The notes beneath the pieces are model-generated. The model saw only the letters and a list, made by a program, of their open reading frames with translations. It was not told the origin of the DNA and did no database searches. A stretch of 64,000 nt of DNA. Origin: Streptococcus sp. DTU_2020_1001019_1_SI_AUS_MUR_006. Lineage in GTDB: Bacteria; Bacillota; Bacilli; Lactobacillales; Streptococcaceae. Shown one piece after another: positions 9,412-18,410 of this stretch. Position numbers and translations under genes: made by a program. Positions within the stretch are counted from its first letter, which is position 1. Every line of letters starts with the position of its first letter. The stretch covers positions 682,001 to 746,000 of the forward strand of contig NZ_CP135436.1 in NCBI RefSeq assembly GCF_032340315.1, in the 5' to 3' direction.

Positions 9412-9471
9412 ATGTCAGCAATTTCATCAGTGGGCCTCACCTATTGCTTGACAAAAGAAGAAGGCAAATAG
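9412..9471 (+). other. 19-codon ORF with good ribosome site
   Basis: AAAGGAGAATTCTT precedes ATG 9412, which encodes MSAISSVGLTYCLTKEEGK before a stop. The good ribosome site suggests either a real small peptide or the 5' stub of a deleted gene. Nothing between 9193 and 9660 looks like a longer gene, so the zone appears decayed. Confidence 0.3.
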
Positions 9472-9665
9472 TGTAGATAACAAGTCTCACAATGAAATGA
9501 GGTCGGGCAAAAAGTCTTTAAAATAAAAGAAAAGCATATTATTAGATGTTTAAAAACCGTGATTTAACGCGATTCTTGAATTTTAAAATTTCGATGTATT
9601 GCAATAAAAATTAACCGAAAAACTACATTCTTTGTGAAATAAATTAGATGTTCGGATATATAGAG

Positions 9666-9697
9666 AAACGCTCTAGACAATATGACTAGAGCGTTTT
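9666..9697. terminator. bidirectional terminator hairpin
   Basis: AAACGCTCTAG pairs with CTAGAGCGTTT, with A and T runs on the two sides. It could end transcripts from either direction, including the small minus-strand gene at 9813. Confidence 0.8.
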
Positions 9698-9812
9698 TGT
9701 GTTGTTTTAAGAACGCATATAAATTTTAGTAACTTGTTATTTATTTTATCAATGTACATTTGGCAGAAAAAAAGAACACAGGACGAACTAATTCCTGTAT
9801 TCCTAAAATAAC

Positions 9813-9962
9813 TTAGAACAGAAATGACAATGCCGCAATTAATGCTATTATAGTGCAAATTATTTTTCCGACTTTTGCATGTTGTTTGAACAATTTATCA
9901 GAGAAAAGACTCAAAATAAGAGCAATCCAAAACACGGTAGTTCTTAAAATAAAAATAGTCAT
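9813..9962 (-). CDS. 49-residue hydrophobic peptide
   Basis: A minus-strand frame starts at ATG 9962 behind AAAGGAGT eight to nine bases away. It encodes two hydrophobic segments (FILRTTVFWIALILSLFS and IICTIIALIAALSFLF) split by a short basic loop (DKLFKQHAKVGK). A good promoter (10097-10125) lies about 130 bases upstream and a hairpin terminator downstream, so it is a plausible monocistronic gene. Its size and two-span layout suit a membrane peptide. A toxin, bacteriocin or holin-like role is only speculation; I do not recognise a family. Confidence 0.6.
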   Translation of the reverse strand: MTIFILRTTVFWIALILSLFSDKLFKQHAKVGKIICTIIALIAALSFLF

Positions 9963-10096
9963 GGTCCATACTCCTTTCGTTATTTTACCAAGCCAATAAT
10001 TAAGTTGAATAGCAATGAACTAATCTTCAAATATGTCCATCTGTCCTGGAGAAAGGTTTATTCTTTGATTATTAATCGGTTTCTCTATCTATCTTT

Positions 10097-10125
10097 ATTA
10101 TAGTACAAATACCTTTATTAAACAA
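10097..10125 (-). promoter_or_regulatory. promoter for the 49-residue peptide
   Basis: On the minus strand TTGTTT and TATAAT are separated by 17 bases. The predicted leader is about 125 bases and contains GAGAAA/TTTCTC complementary ends. Confidence 0.6.
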
Positions 10126-10188
10126 CTATATACTTATTCATTTGTACACCTTTGACAAGGATGGATGCTTACTTCGGACTTGCTACTA

Positions 10189-10223
10189 AAAAGGTAGCAA
10201 GTTCAACTCTCACTACCTTTTCT
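10189..10223. terminator. hairpin upstream of the yesL-like gene
   Basis: AAAAGGTAG pairs with CTACCTTTT across a 15-base loop. It insulates the decayed zone from the next operon. Confidence 0.6.
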
Positions 10224-10254
10224 ATCCTCTTCTTTTTTGAGAGCGCTTGAAATA

Positions 10255-10263
10255 TGTTATAAT
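10255..10263 (+). promoter_or_regulatory. extended -10 promoter of the YesL-YesMN cluster
   Basis: TGTTATAAT is an extended -10 about 31 bases before the GTG start, with T-rich weak -35 sequence 17 bases upstream. Confidence 0.6.
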
Positions 10264-10293
10264 AGTTCTAGATTATTTTTTTGGAGGCAAACC

Positions 10294-10908
10294 GTGGGAA
10301 ATTTTATTGAGCTAGTCTTTCATCGTTTCTTTTTGGGGATGATTGCAACGGCTTATTTTTGGTTATTGACACTAGCAGGAGGTGTGGTTTTTGGTATAGC
10401 ACCAGCTAGTGCGACTATCATGAGTTTATTTGCAGAACATGGCTATTCTTACCGTGCCTATGGTTTTAAAGAGGCTTGGACTCTTTATAAGAGCAATTTT
10501 GTAAAAAGCAATCTCAGTTTCTACACCTTTATGGGACTTGACTTGATCTTGATTTATGGTTTGTATCTCATGATCCAATTGCCGCATCAGACCATTATCC
10601 ACTTGGCAGCAACCTTTCTAAATATTTTTTTGGTAGCCCTGGTATTTTTGGCTTATACAGTTTCTCTAAAATTACAAGTTTATTTTGACTTATCCTATCA
10701 AAATACCTTAAAGCTTGCCTTTATCGGAATTTTTATGAGCTTATCAGCAGTGGCTAAAGTTCTTCTTGGTAGCGTCTTGTTAGCCATTATTGGGTTTTAT
10801 ATGCCAGCCCTTATCATTTTTGTAGGGATTGGTATGTGGCATTTCTTTATTAGTGATTTATTGGAGCCTGTTTATGAAAGCATTCATGAAAAATTGGCGT
10901 CCAAATAG
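10294..10908 (+). CDS. YesL-like DUF624 membrane protein
   Basis: A 204-residue integral membrane protein with about five hydrophobic spans, of the YesL/DUF624 family. I chose GTG 10294 (MGNFIELVFHRF) because TTTGGAGG lies seven bases before it and the -10 box lies inside any longer version. Family members accompany YesM-YesN two-component systems linked to carbohydrate uptake, as here: the sensor kinase start overlaps its end. Its direct function is unknown. Confidence 0.82.
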   Translation: MGNFIELVFHRFFLGMIATAYFWLLTLAGGVVFGIAPASATIMSLFAEHGYSYRAYGFKEAWTLYKSNFVKSNLSFYTFMGLDLILIYGLYLMIQLPHQTIIHLAATFLNIFLVALVFLAYTVSLKLQVYFDLSYQNTLKLAFIGIFMSLSAVAKVLLGSVLLAIIGFYMPALIIFVGIGMWHFFISDLLEPVYESIHEKLASK

Positions 10909-12559
10909 GATGAAACAGTTTTGGCTTCATTCACTCCTTCGAACCTATACTTGGGTGATGATTGTCATCATTGCTAGTTTTGCCCTGTTGATTTCCTATG
11001 TGAACTGGGATAGTCGAGAAAAAGAAGCAAGACAGGTTTCCCAGCGGGTCTTGACTCGGACAGTGAGTGAGGTTGAGTATTACTATCGAGAATCAGCGCG
11101 TTCAGCCCAAAGTTTAGTAGATAATCAAGCGCGAATCGAGGGAATCTATAAGTATTTTAGCCTCAGTACACCGGATTATTTCTACTGGCAACTGGAGCGT
11201 AAAGCATCGCCCTATATTTCGGTATCCATTTATGAAAATATCGATGACCTCTATGTGCGCAATGATTTTGTAACGGGTGTAGCCTTTGTCTTGCAAGACT
11301 CAACAGAAGTTTATGTATCGAAGAGGGACAATCGTAGTGGTTACAAGGTTTCTGCAGATGCCTTTAAGCCAGATGCCAATAGTTTCGCCATTCCCGTATC
11401 CGATCCAGTATCGGATCAAGCTCTTGGTGTTATTTATGTCTCTGTATCTTCCGATGTTTTTTATAAGGCTATTGACAATACCAGAGGAAATATCCCAATT
11501 GCTGTGAGCATCACCTCTCCTTTTGAAACGGATATGTTTCACCAAGGTGAAAAAAGTAATCGAGAGGAATGGTTGCAAGATGAGACAGCTCATGGTTATC
11601 AGGTTCAGGTTGCAGTTCCGAGGGATTATGTCCTTAGTGGGAGTATATCTAGTTCGATTTTTATTCTTGCTTTGAGTCTCCTCTTTATCGTTATTTTATA
11701 TGTAACCTTGAAAAAAACATTTTCGAAGTATCAAACCCAAGTTGTTGACCTAGTGGAAACAATCCATGATATTGCGGAGGGGGAACAAGGCAAAAGAATT
11801 GATCTTAAGAAGAAAGATCAGGAATTACTTTTAATCGCTGAAACGACAAATGACATGTTGGACCGACTGGAGAGAAATATCCACGATATTTACCAGCTGG
11901 AGCTGAGCCAAAAAGATGCAAATATGCGCGCCCTACAAGCTCAGATAAATCCACATTTTATGTATAATACTCTGGAGTTTCTACGGATGTACGCGGTCAT
12001 GGAAAACCAAAATGAACTAGCGGATATTATCTACGAATTCAGTAGTCTCCTGCGTAACAACATCTCTGACGAACGAGAAACAACATTAAAGCAAGAAGTG
12101 GAATTTTGTCGGAAGTACAGTTATCTCTGTATGGTGCGTTATCCAAAATCCATTGCTTATGGATTTAAGATTGACCCTGGATTGGAAGAAATGCGCATTC
12201 CAAAATTCACCCTCCAACCCTTGGTGGAAAATTATTTTGCCCACGGAGTCGATCATCGACGTACAGATAATGTGATCAGTATCAAGGCTTTGAAAAAAGA
12301 AGGATATGTCGAAATCTTGGTAACCGATAATGGGCGTGGAATGCCTGCTGATAAGCTAGCAGAGATCCAGGACAAATTAGCTCAGAGAACCTTTGAACAT
12401 ACGGTGGATTATAGTGGGAAACGCCAGTCCATTGGGATTGTCAATGTGCATGAGCGCTTTGTACTCTACTTTGGCGACCGCTATGATATCAATGTAGAAT
12501 CAGTTAAACAAGAAGGTGTTCGTTATCGAATTACTATTCAGGATGAGGAGAAAGGATAA
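10874..12559 (+). CDS. YesM-family sensor histidine kinase (TCS07 type)
   Basis: A 561-residue membrane kinase. It has a first membrane span at about residues 27-45, an extracellular sensor region of about 210 residues, a second span near 257-279, a HAMP-like linker, and a His_kinase domain with the phospho-acceptor in QINPHFMYNTLEF (about residue 360). The ATPase motif is VTDNGRGMP. ATG 10874 follows GGAG by seven bases and overlaps the DUF624 gene; ATG 10886 and 10910 are alternatives. Order and sequence match pneumococcal TCS07, which has been linked to host N-glycan use. The partner regulator starts two bases downstream. Confidence 0.93.
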   Translation: MKAFMKNWRPNRMKQFWLHSLLRTYTWVMIVIIASFALLISYVNWDSREKEARQVSQRVLTRTVSEVEYYYRESARSAQSLVDNQARIEGIYKYFSLSTPDYFYWQLERKASPYISVSIYENIDDLYVRNDFVTGVAFVLQDSTEVYVSKRDNRSGYKVSADAFKPDANSFAIPVSDPVSDQALGVIYVSVSSDVFYKAIDNTRGNIPIAVSITSPFETDMFHQGEKSNREEWLQDETAHGYQVQVAVPRDYVLSGSISSSIFILALSLLFIVILYVTLKKTFSKYQTQVVDLVETIHDIAEGEQGKRIDLKKKDQELLLIAETTNDMLDRLERNIHDIYQLELSQKDANMRALQAQINPHFMYNTLEFLRMYAVMENQNELADIIYEFSSLLRNNISDERETTLKQEVEFCRKYSYLCMVRYPKSIAYGFKIDPGLEEMRIPKFTLQPLVENYFAHGVDHRRTDNVISIKALKKEGYVEILVTDNGRGMPADKLAEIQDKLAQRTFEHTVDYSGKRQSIGIVNVHERFVLYFGDRYDINVESVKQEGVRYRITIQDEEKG

Positions 12560-12561
12560 AG

Positions 12562-13848
12562 ATGTATAAAGTACTATTAGTGGACGACGAGTACATGATT
12601 ACCGAAGGTCTCAAGCGTTTGATTCCTTTTGATAAATGGGATATGGAAGTCGTCGCTACAGCCAATCATGCTGACGACGCTCTTGACTATGTCCGAGAAC
12701 ATCCTGTGGATATTGTGATATCTGACGTCAACATGCCTGACAAAACAGGACTTGAAATGATTCAGGAAATGAAGGACTTGTTGCCAGATGCTTATTATAT
12801 CCTACTATCGGGCTATCAAGAATTTGACTACGTCAAAAAAGCTATGAATCTCAGCGTGGTTGATTATCTGGTTAAACCAGTCGATAAGGTCGAGCTGGGA
12901 CATTTACTTGAAAAAATCGTCACTCAACTTCGTGAGAAGGTTCATGAGCCCGAAATATTGAGTCAGCAACTCGATGAAGAAGCCTTCAAGGCTCATCTCA
13001 GCCAAAAAGAAAATTGGTGGGTCGGACTTTCAAAGGGAAAACAAGGGAATTTTGTCATTCCCTACTATGTTCTAGGTCAGGACTGGCAAATCGTCCTTGC
13101 AGATCAGGAATTTGAGGGTTTGCTAGTCATGCCTTTTGAAGCTCCTTATCAAATCAACTTTGAAAAGTGGAAGCGTGATGTTGAAAAGACTCTCTTTTAT
13201 GGATCGGTCAATTTAGATCAGTCTGAAAGTCTCTTTTCTTACTACGAACCCATCTATCGGGTGATTATTCAAGGAAATCTCCAGCAAATTATTGATGAAT
13301 TGACCTTGCTTGAGAAGATTGTCTTAGAAAATACACCGATAGTATCTATCACAAAGCAGCTCTTTACCCAGTTTGTCATGGATGTCTTCCATCTTTTTGA
13401 ACATTTGAAAGCAGATGACATGACAGATATTGTCAAAAACATCCATGCCATTACCACTTTTGAGGACTTAGTCGCTTATACCAAGAAAACCTTGACTTCC
13501 TTCTTTGGCCAATACCGCATGAATGAAAATGTAGTTAGTGTGCTCGAGGTCATTGGTAGAGACTACCAAAAAGAGCTTTCTCTTAAGGATATCAGCAAGG
13601 ATCTCTTTATCAATCCCGTTTATTTGGGTCAACTAATCAAGAAGGAAACCAATTCCACCTTTGCAGAGCTTCTCAATAAGCAACGCATCAAGGCGGCCCA
13701 GCAACTCTTGCTATCTACAAATGATAGTATCGAGGATATCTGCTATACGGTTGGATACAGTAATGTAGGTTATTTCTATAAGGTTTTTCGAAAACTGTGT
13801 GGGAAGTCTCCTAAAGCCTACCGTAAACAGGTGGAAACGAACTTGTAG
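12562..13848 (+). CDS. YesN-family AraC-type response regulator (TCS07 type)
   Basis: A 428-residue response regulator. The receiver domain shows VDDEYMITEG, the phospho-acceptor aspartate in VISDVNMPDKTG (about residue 54) and the conserved lysine in YLVKPVDK. The C-terminal 100 residues form a double helix-turn-helix of the AraC family (DISKDLFINPVYLGQLIKKE, then DICYTVGYSNVGYFYKVF). It receives phosphate from the upstream kinase and should activate carbohydrate genes located elsewhere. Confidence 0.94.
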   Translation: MYKVLLVDDEYMITEGLKRLIPFDKWDMEVVATANHADDALDYVREHPVDIVISDVNMPDKTGLEMIQEMKDLLPDAYYILLSGYQEFDYVKKAMNLSVVDYLVKPVDKVELGHLLEKIVTQLREKVHEPEILSQQLDEEAFKAHLSQKENWWVGLSKGKQGNFVIPYYVLGQDWQIVLADQEFEGLLVMPFEAPYQINFEKWKRDVEKTLFYGSVNLDQSESLFSYYEPIYRVIIQGNLQQIIDELTLLEKIVLENTPIVSITKQLFTQFVMDVFHLFEHLKADDMTDIVKNIHAITTFEDLVAYTKKTLTSFFGQYRMNENVVSVLEVIGRDYQKELSLKDISKDLFINPVYLGQLIKKETNSTFAELLNKQRIKAAQQLLLSTNDSIEDICYTVGYSNVGYFYKVFRKLCGKSPKAYRKQVETNL

Positions 13849-13871
13849 CAGTTGTTCTCCTTCGGAAAATA

Positions 13872-13880
13872 TGCTATAAT
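13872..13880 (+). promoter_or_regulatory. extended -10 before the 13.9 kb membrane gene
   Basis: TGCTATAAT lies 30 bases before the ATG at 13910 and gives this gene its own promoter after the two-component pair. Confidence 0.6.
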
Positions 13881-13909
13881 AATAAAAAAATTATGAGGAG
13901 GTTACTTTT

Positions 13910-14443
13910 ATGAAAAAGAAACCAATCTATCTGTGGGTATTACTGATTTTTTCAGCCTTACTCTCAGCAATGTCGCTATTTGGAATCATATCTCCAGTAC
14001 CTACTGCGGAGAGTATGAGCAATCTAGAAACATCAGCATCAGGTGTTAATGCTACTTATGCTAAGGAGCTCGTTGATTACACCATTAAGGTATCGGAGCA
14101 TGGTCATTCTGTCTTCAGCATTCTCTTGGTTGTCTTATCTGTTATTCTAGTTGTTGTGGCTTTGGTTTTCCTTATTCGTAAAAACATCCAATTGGCTAAC
14201 TACACTTATCTTGCTTATGTCTTCGTTGCCATCGTTGGTTCTATCTACAACTTTATCGGCGTTCAGGATGCGGTTTCACTTTTTACAGATCCTAACATCC
14301 GTATGGGAGCGGAGCTTGGTGCTAAAGGCTCTGCTATTTTGGGGGTTGTACTCAATGTTATCTTCCTAGCAATCGTCTTCTATAAGATGTGGCGTCAGCA
14401 AAAAGAATTAACAGAAACTCAAGAAGAGGAAGAACTTGCCTAA
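13910..14443 (+). CDS. uncharacterised four-span membrane protein
   Basis: A 177-residue protein with an N-terminal span (about 7-27), an extracellular loop of about 40 residues, then three further spans (about 68-90, 98-118 and 142-162) and an acidic tail (TETQEEEELA). TATGAGGAGGTTAC precedes the ATG. A gene of this kind sits between the TCS07 regulator and nrdI in pneumococcus. No family name or function is evident. Confidence 0.75.
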   Translation: MKKKPIYLWVLLIFSALLSAMSLFGIISPVPTAESMSNLETSASGVNATYAKELVDYTIKVSEHGHSVFSILLVVLSVILVVVALVFLIRKNIQLANYTYLAYVFVAIVGSIYNFIGVQDAVSLFTDPNIRMGAELGAKGSAILGVVLNVIFLAIVFYKMWRQQKELTETQEEEELA

Positions 14444-14455
14444 GAGTTGACAAAG

Positions 14456-14493
14456 GATAACTATCAAGATACAATCTTGGTAGTTATTTTTTA
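14456..14493 (+). terminator. terminator between the membrane gene and nrdI
   Basis: AACTATCAAGAT pairs with ATCTTGGTAGTT, with a three-base loop and ATTTTTTAT tail. Confidence 0.85.
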
Positions 14494-14515
14494 TGATTCA
14501 AAAAAGGAGGAGAAA

Positions 14516-14983
14516 ATGAAAAAAATTTCCTTAGTCTATATCAGTCTGAGTGGAAATACGGAGAGTTTCGTAACACGATTGAAGGCTTACCTATTAGAAC
14601 AGTATGAGAACATTGAAGTAGAAAAAATTCATATTAAAGATTTGGTCAAGGAAGGAGAAGATTTCTTTGAAATGACCAACCCATATGTTGCTTTTCTACC
14701 GACTTATTTAGAAGGTGGCAATGGTGTTGACAATGGAGATGTGGAGATTTTGACTACTCCAGTAGGTGATTTTATCGCCTATGGAGACAATGCCAGCAAG
14801 TGTTTTGGTGTCGTAGGATCAGGCAATCGTAATTTTAACAACCAATACTGTTTGACGGCTAAACAATACAGCCAGCGCTTTGGTTTCCCTGTTCTAGCAG
14901 ACTTTGAGATGCGTGGAATGCTGGGAGATATCAAGAAGGTCGCAGGGATTATTGCGGAACTCTATGAGTTAGAAGCTTTGTAA
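14516..14983 (+). CDS. nrdI: flavodoxin-like NrdI
   Basis: A 155-residue flavodoxin-fold protein. NrdI supplies oxidant to assemble the manganese cofactor of class Ib ribonucleotide reductase. The FMN phosphate-binding loop is SLSGNTESF, and [12 protein letters not shown] and FEMRGMLGD are family motifs. ATG 14516 follows AAGGAGGAG closely; the upstream terminator lies inside any longer reading. NrdE/NrdF are not in the window. Confidence 0.9.
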   Translation: MKKISLVYISLSGNTESFVTRLKAYLLEQYENIEVEKIHIKDLVKEGEDFFEMTNPYVAFLPTYLEGGNGVDNGDVEILTTPVGDFIAYGDNASKCFGVVGSGNRNFNNQYCLTAKQYSQRFGFPVLADFEMRGMLGDIKKVAGIIAELYELEAL

Positions 14984-15053
14984 GAGGCCAGATTTTCTGA
15001 GGAAGAGTTTTATTCCATGAATAAAGGATTTACTTCAAAAGGGAATAGTCGAA

Positions 15054-15260
15054 ATGAGTAAGCTACATAGATTTTTAAAGTATATAAAACGCAAACCAAG
15101 CTTCAAGGAAATTATGTTATGCAGTGCTTTGCTAATCTTAGCGATCGCTCTGTTGCAGTTCTCCGAGAAATTTCTTGATGAAAGTTTGTCAGCATACGGA
15201 ACCATTGCATCACTAGGGATTGTTATATTGGTGGGAATCATAGTTCTCAGGAAAAAATAG
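15054..15260 (+). CDS. small membrane protein
   Basis: A 68-residue protein with a basic N-terminus (KYIKRKPSFK) and two hydrophobic segments (EIMLCSALLILAIALLQF and TIASLGIVILVGIIVL). AAAAGGGAATAG precedes the ATG and a terminator follows immediately, so it reads as a genuine small gene. No family recognised. Confidence 0.6.
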   Translation: MSKLHRFLKYIKRKPSFKEIMLCSALLILAIALLQFSEKFLDESLSAYGTIASLGIVILVGIIVLRKK

Positions 15261-15261
15261 A

Positions 15262-15298
15262 AAAGGACTCGAGAAATGCTATCTCGAATCCTTTTTTA
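15262..15298. terminator. convergent terminator
   Basis: AAAGGACTCGAGA pairs with TCTCGAATCCTTTTTT between two converging small genes. Confidence 0.85.
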
Positions 15299-15544
15299 TT
15301 TTCTGATGTCTTCAACAATTTCCTTTGAAATCATGATTCCCAAACGATATCCTTTATTGATGTAGTCGATGACATCGTTGATGTTTTCTGTTGTTTGAAT
15401 CTTTTCCTTGATAGTAGCGCGAAAAGATTCATCCTTTAACAGCTGTTCTTGTAGAAGTCTTTGAAGTTTTTCCTTTTCGTATTTGTTGATGAGAAAAAGA
15501 GCGACAAGACTGATGACAACTAAAATATAAGCATATTGGCTCAT
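15296..15544 (-). CDS. small membrane-anchored protein
   Basis: An 82-residue minus-strand protein with one N-terminal membrane segment (AYILVVISLVALFLI) and a charged, helical cytoplasmic tail that may be coiled (KYEKEKLQRLLQEQLLKD). AGGGAGAGA lies before its ATG. It converges on the previous small membrane gene. Function unknown. Confidence 0.6.
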   Translation of the reverse strand: MSQYAYILVVISLVALFLINKYEKEKLQRLLQEQLLKDESFRATIKEKIQTTENINDVIDYINKGYRLGIMISKEIVEDIRK

Positions 15545-15680
15545 AAAATCTCTCCCTAAGTGATAAAGAAATTAATAGCAAGAGAAAAGCGAAAAAGATT
15601 TTTCGCTTTTCAAGTAATGACAATATAGAAATTAGGCAAGTGATCGCTAATCTAAAATAGTAGATGTAATGCACTCCGCC

Positions 15681-16076
15681 CCTAGTACCAAATAAAAGTC
15701 CGTAGAGGTTTAGGATTGGTTGCTTAAGTCACTTTGCAATTAAATAACTTCAGAATTACGACATTCATTCAACCAAATCGATATTATTTGGTTAGGTGAA
15801 TTAGTGAAGCGTTTAGGCAATTCGCCATAGTTACGACGTCGTGGTCCCTAAATCGATTATATTTAGGGGCCATGACTAGTGAAGCAGTTAGCTAGTCCGC
15901 ATAAAAGCGGCTAGCGTCTAACAATTAGGAACTTTAGTTCCAATAACTTCAAGATTACGACGTTTTAGGACATAAATCGATCATATTTATGTCCTAAAAC
16001 TAGTGAAGTGCCTAGCCAAAGTCCGAATAGGATTTGGCGTTAGTTACTTAGATTGCTTTGCAATCAAGTAACTTTG
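15681..16076. repeat. array of covarying hairpin modules downstream of argS
   Basis: Three copies of a fixed frame, TTACGAC - 16-base arm ending AAAT - seven-base CGATNNT loop - complementary 16-base arm - TAGTGAAG, occur at 15763-15801, 15838-15876 and 15962-16000. The arms differ almost entirely between copies except for the bases nearest the loop, yet pair over 15 of 16, 16 of 16 and 16 of 16 positions with G-U pairs allowed. Between them are two other hairpin types: B, with a bulge (15889-15913 and 16013-16039), and C, with a bulged A (15924-15946 and 16042-16074). A degenerate B-C pair starts at 15681. The array ends six bases from the argS stop. I know no named family for it. Confidence 0.8.
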
Positions 16077-16081
16077 GCGAT

Positions 16082-17773
16082 TTACATCTTCTCTGGCGCT
16101 TCTACTCCGAGCAGACGAAGTGCTTCTTTGAGGACAACTGCAGTTGTATAGCTGAGGGCTAAACGACTGTCGCGTTCTGGACTTTCATCCAAGATTCGAG
16201 TGTGAGCGTAATATTTGTTAAAGGCTTGCGCTAAGCTAATTGCAAATTTAGCAATGATAGAAGGTTCAAAGTTATCCGCCGCACGGTTGATAATACGTGG
16301 GAAGTCTTGGATTAGCTTGATGATTTCCCAGCTTTCAGGATCATTCAAGCTATAGTTGGCACCTGTTTCTGGTTTGAAATCGGCTTTGCGCAAGATGGAT
16401 TGGATACGAGCATAGGCGTATTGAACATAAGGACCAGTCTCGCCTTCAAAGGATACCATAGCCTCTAGGTCGAAATCGTATCCATTTGTACGGTCGGTCT
16501 TGAGGTCATAGAATTTAATGGCTCCAACCCCAACAGCATGCGCTACCTGGTCTTTATTTTCCAGTTCAGGATTTTTAGCCTCGATTTGGGCCTTGGCACG
16601 GCTAACTGCCTCTGCAACAGTCGGCTCTAGCAAGATGACATTCCCTTTACGAGTAGAGAGTTTTTTCCCTTCTTTTGTAACCAAACCAAAAGGAACGTGA
16701 GTAATGTCGTTACTCCAGTCGTAGCCCATTTCTTGCAAGACAGCTTTGAGTTGTTTAAAGTGGGCAGATTGCTCTTGACCAACGACGTAGATAGATTTAG
16801 CAAATTGGTATTCGTTTTTACGGTAAAGGGCAGCGGCCAAGTCACGTGTGATGTAGAGAGTTGCACCGTCAGATTTTTTGATAAGAGCTGGGTGTTCAAT
16901 TCCATATTTTTCAAGATTAACAACTTGGGCACCTTCTGATTCAACAAGAAGTCCTTTTTCAGAAAGGATGTCTACAACTGAATCCATCTTGTCATTGTAG
17001 AAGGCTTCCCCGTTGTAGCTGTCGAATTCAACCTTCAATTCATTGTAAAGGCGGTTAAATTCCACCAAACTTTCATCACGGAACCATTGCCAAAGAGCGA
17101 GAGCTTCCTCGTCACCATTTTCCAGTTTGCGGAACCATTCGCGTGCTTCCTCATCCAAGCTAGGGTCATTTTCAGCTTCAGCGTTGATGCGGACATAGAG
17201 TTTAAGAAGTTCATCAATTGGATGAGCTTTTACAGCTTCTTCGTCGCCCCATTTTTTGTAGGCAACAATCAACATCCCAAACTGTTTACCCCAGTCTCCC
17301 AAATGGTTGACCTTGACCGTTTGATAACCGATTTTTTGGAAAATATGTGACAAGCTATCTCCGATAACAGTTGAGCGCAGGTGACCAATAGAGAATGGTT
17401 TAGCAATATTGGGACTAGACATGTCGATAACAACATTTTCTTGTTTACCAATATTTTGGTCAGCATAGTGTTCTTTTTCAGTGATAACAGCTTGTAATAC
17501 CTGAGCAGAAATGGCATTTTTATCAAGGAAGAAGTTAACATAAGGTCCAGTAGCGACGACTTTTTCAAAGGCTTGGCTATTGATTTTTTCAGCGATATCT
17601 GCTGCAATCATTTGTGGAGCTTTTCTCTCAACTTTTGCTAGAGTAAAGGCAGGGAAGGCGATGTCTCCCATATCAGAGTTTTTGGGTTGTTCTAGTAAAT
17701 TTAAAATAGCCTCTTGATCCAGGCTGTCAATGACGCTAGCCAATTCGCTAGCGATCAATTGTTTTGTATTCAT
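16082..17773 (-). CDS. argS: arginyl-tRNA synthetase
   Basis: A 563-residue class I synthetase. It has the ArgS N-terminal additional domain, the HIGH-type motif in [20 protein letters not shown] (about residue 120-140), the KMSK-like region [11 protein letters not shown] and a C-terminal DALR anticodon-binding domain ([14 protein letters not shown]). It charges tRNA-Arg. AAAGGAG precedes the ATG. It is divergent from argR, and its 3' end abuts the hairpin array. Confidence 0.97.
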   Translation of the reverse strand: MNTKQLIASELASVIDSLDQEAILNLLEQPKNSDMGDIAFPAFTLAKVERKAPQMIAADIAEKINSQAFEKVVATGPYVNFFLDKNAISAQVLQAVITEKEHYADQNIGKQENVVIDMSSPNIAKPFSIGHLRSTVIGDSLSHIFQKIGYQTVKVNHLGDWGKQFGMLIVAYKKWGDEEAVKAHPIDELLKLYVRINAEAENDPSLDEEAREWFRKLENGDEEALALWQWFRDESLVEFNRLYNELKVEFDSYNGEAFYNDKMDSVVDILSEKGLLVESEGAQVVNLEKYGIEHPALIKKSDGATLYITRDLAAALYRKNEYQFAKSIYVVGQEQSAHFKQLKAVLQEMGYDWSNDITHVPFGLVTKEGKKLSTRKGNVILLEPTVAEAVSRAKAQIEAKNPELENKDQVAHAVGVGAIKFYDLKTDRTNGYDFDLEAMVSFEGETGPYVQYAYARIQSILRKADFKPETGANYSLNDPESWEIIKLIQDFPRIINRAADNFEPSIIAKFAISLAQAFNKYYAHTRILDESPERDSRLALSYTTAVVLKEALRLLGVEAPEKM

Positions 17774-17854
17774 TATAAACTCCTTTGGACTTTTCTTCTA
17801 TTTTATCATAATTTTGAGGAATGATAAGAATTTTTTTTGAAATATTCAGTTTTT

Positions 17855-17912
17855 TTGGTATAATGTTCTTATTAAATAGTTGTAAAATGTTATAAATATT
17901 CACTAGAGAGGA
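17855..17912 (+). promoter_or_regulatory. argR promoter and possible ARG box
   Basis: GGTATAATG supplies a -10 box, and ATGTTATAAATATTCAC, just before the ribosome site, resembles half of an ArgR-binding ARG box. Autoregulation is an inference. Confidence 0.4.
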
Positions 17913-17916
17913 TGTT

Positions 17917-18363
17917 ATGAGAAAAAGAGAACGTCATCAGTTGATCAAGCAGATGATCACTGAGGAAAAATTAGGGACTCAAAAAGAGATCCAGGATCGG
18001 TTGGAAGCACGCAATGTTTTTGTGACACAAACGACCTTGTCGCGTGACCTTCGTGAACTTGGCTTGACCAAGGTTAAGAAAAATGATATGGTCTACTACG
18101 TACTAGCAAATGAGACAGAGAAGATTGACCTGGTTGAGTTTTTATCCCATCATTTAGAAGGCGTGGCAAGAGCTGAGTTTACCTTAGTTTTGCACACTAA
18201 ACTGGGTGAAGCCGCGGTTTTAGCCAATGTTGTCGATGCCAACAAGGATGAATGGATTTTAGGGACAGTTGCGGGTGCTAATACCCTCTTGGTGATTTGC
18301 CGAGATCAGCATGTTGCTAAACTCATGGAAGATCGTTTGTTAGATTTGATGAAGGATAGATAA
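17917..18363 (+). CDS. argR: ArgR-family arginine repressor
   Basis: A 148-residue regulator with an N-terminal winged helix ([20 protein letters not shown], then [20 protein letters not shown]) and a C-terminal arginine-binding oligomerisation domain ([15 protein letters not shown]). Hexameric ArgR binds ARG boxes when arginine is present. Streptococci often carry several paralogues. AGAGAGGATGTT precedes the ATG. The mutS gene follows 47 bases downstream, probably in one operon. Confidence 0.93.
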   Translation: MRKRERHQLIKQMITEEKLGTQKEIQDRLEARNVFVTQTTLSRDLRELGLTKVKKNDMVYYVLANETEKIDLVEFLSHHLEGVARAEFTLVLHTKLGEAAVLANVVDANKDEWILGTVAGANTLLVICRDQHVAKLMEDRLLDLMKDR

Positions 18364-18410
18364 GGTCTTGGGAGTCTCTCTCAAGACTATTTTTAACAAG
18401 GAGAGAATGG

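Noticed and set aside
15681..16076. Hairpin array considered as a CRISPR array
   Set aside because: The constant parts are short and the variable parts are self-complementary arms, unlike spacers; no cas genes are present.
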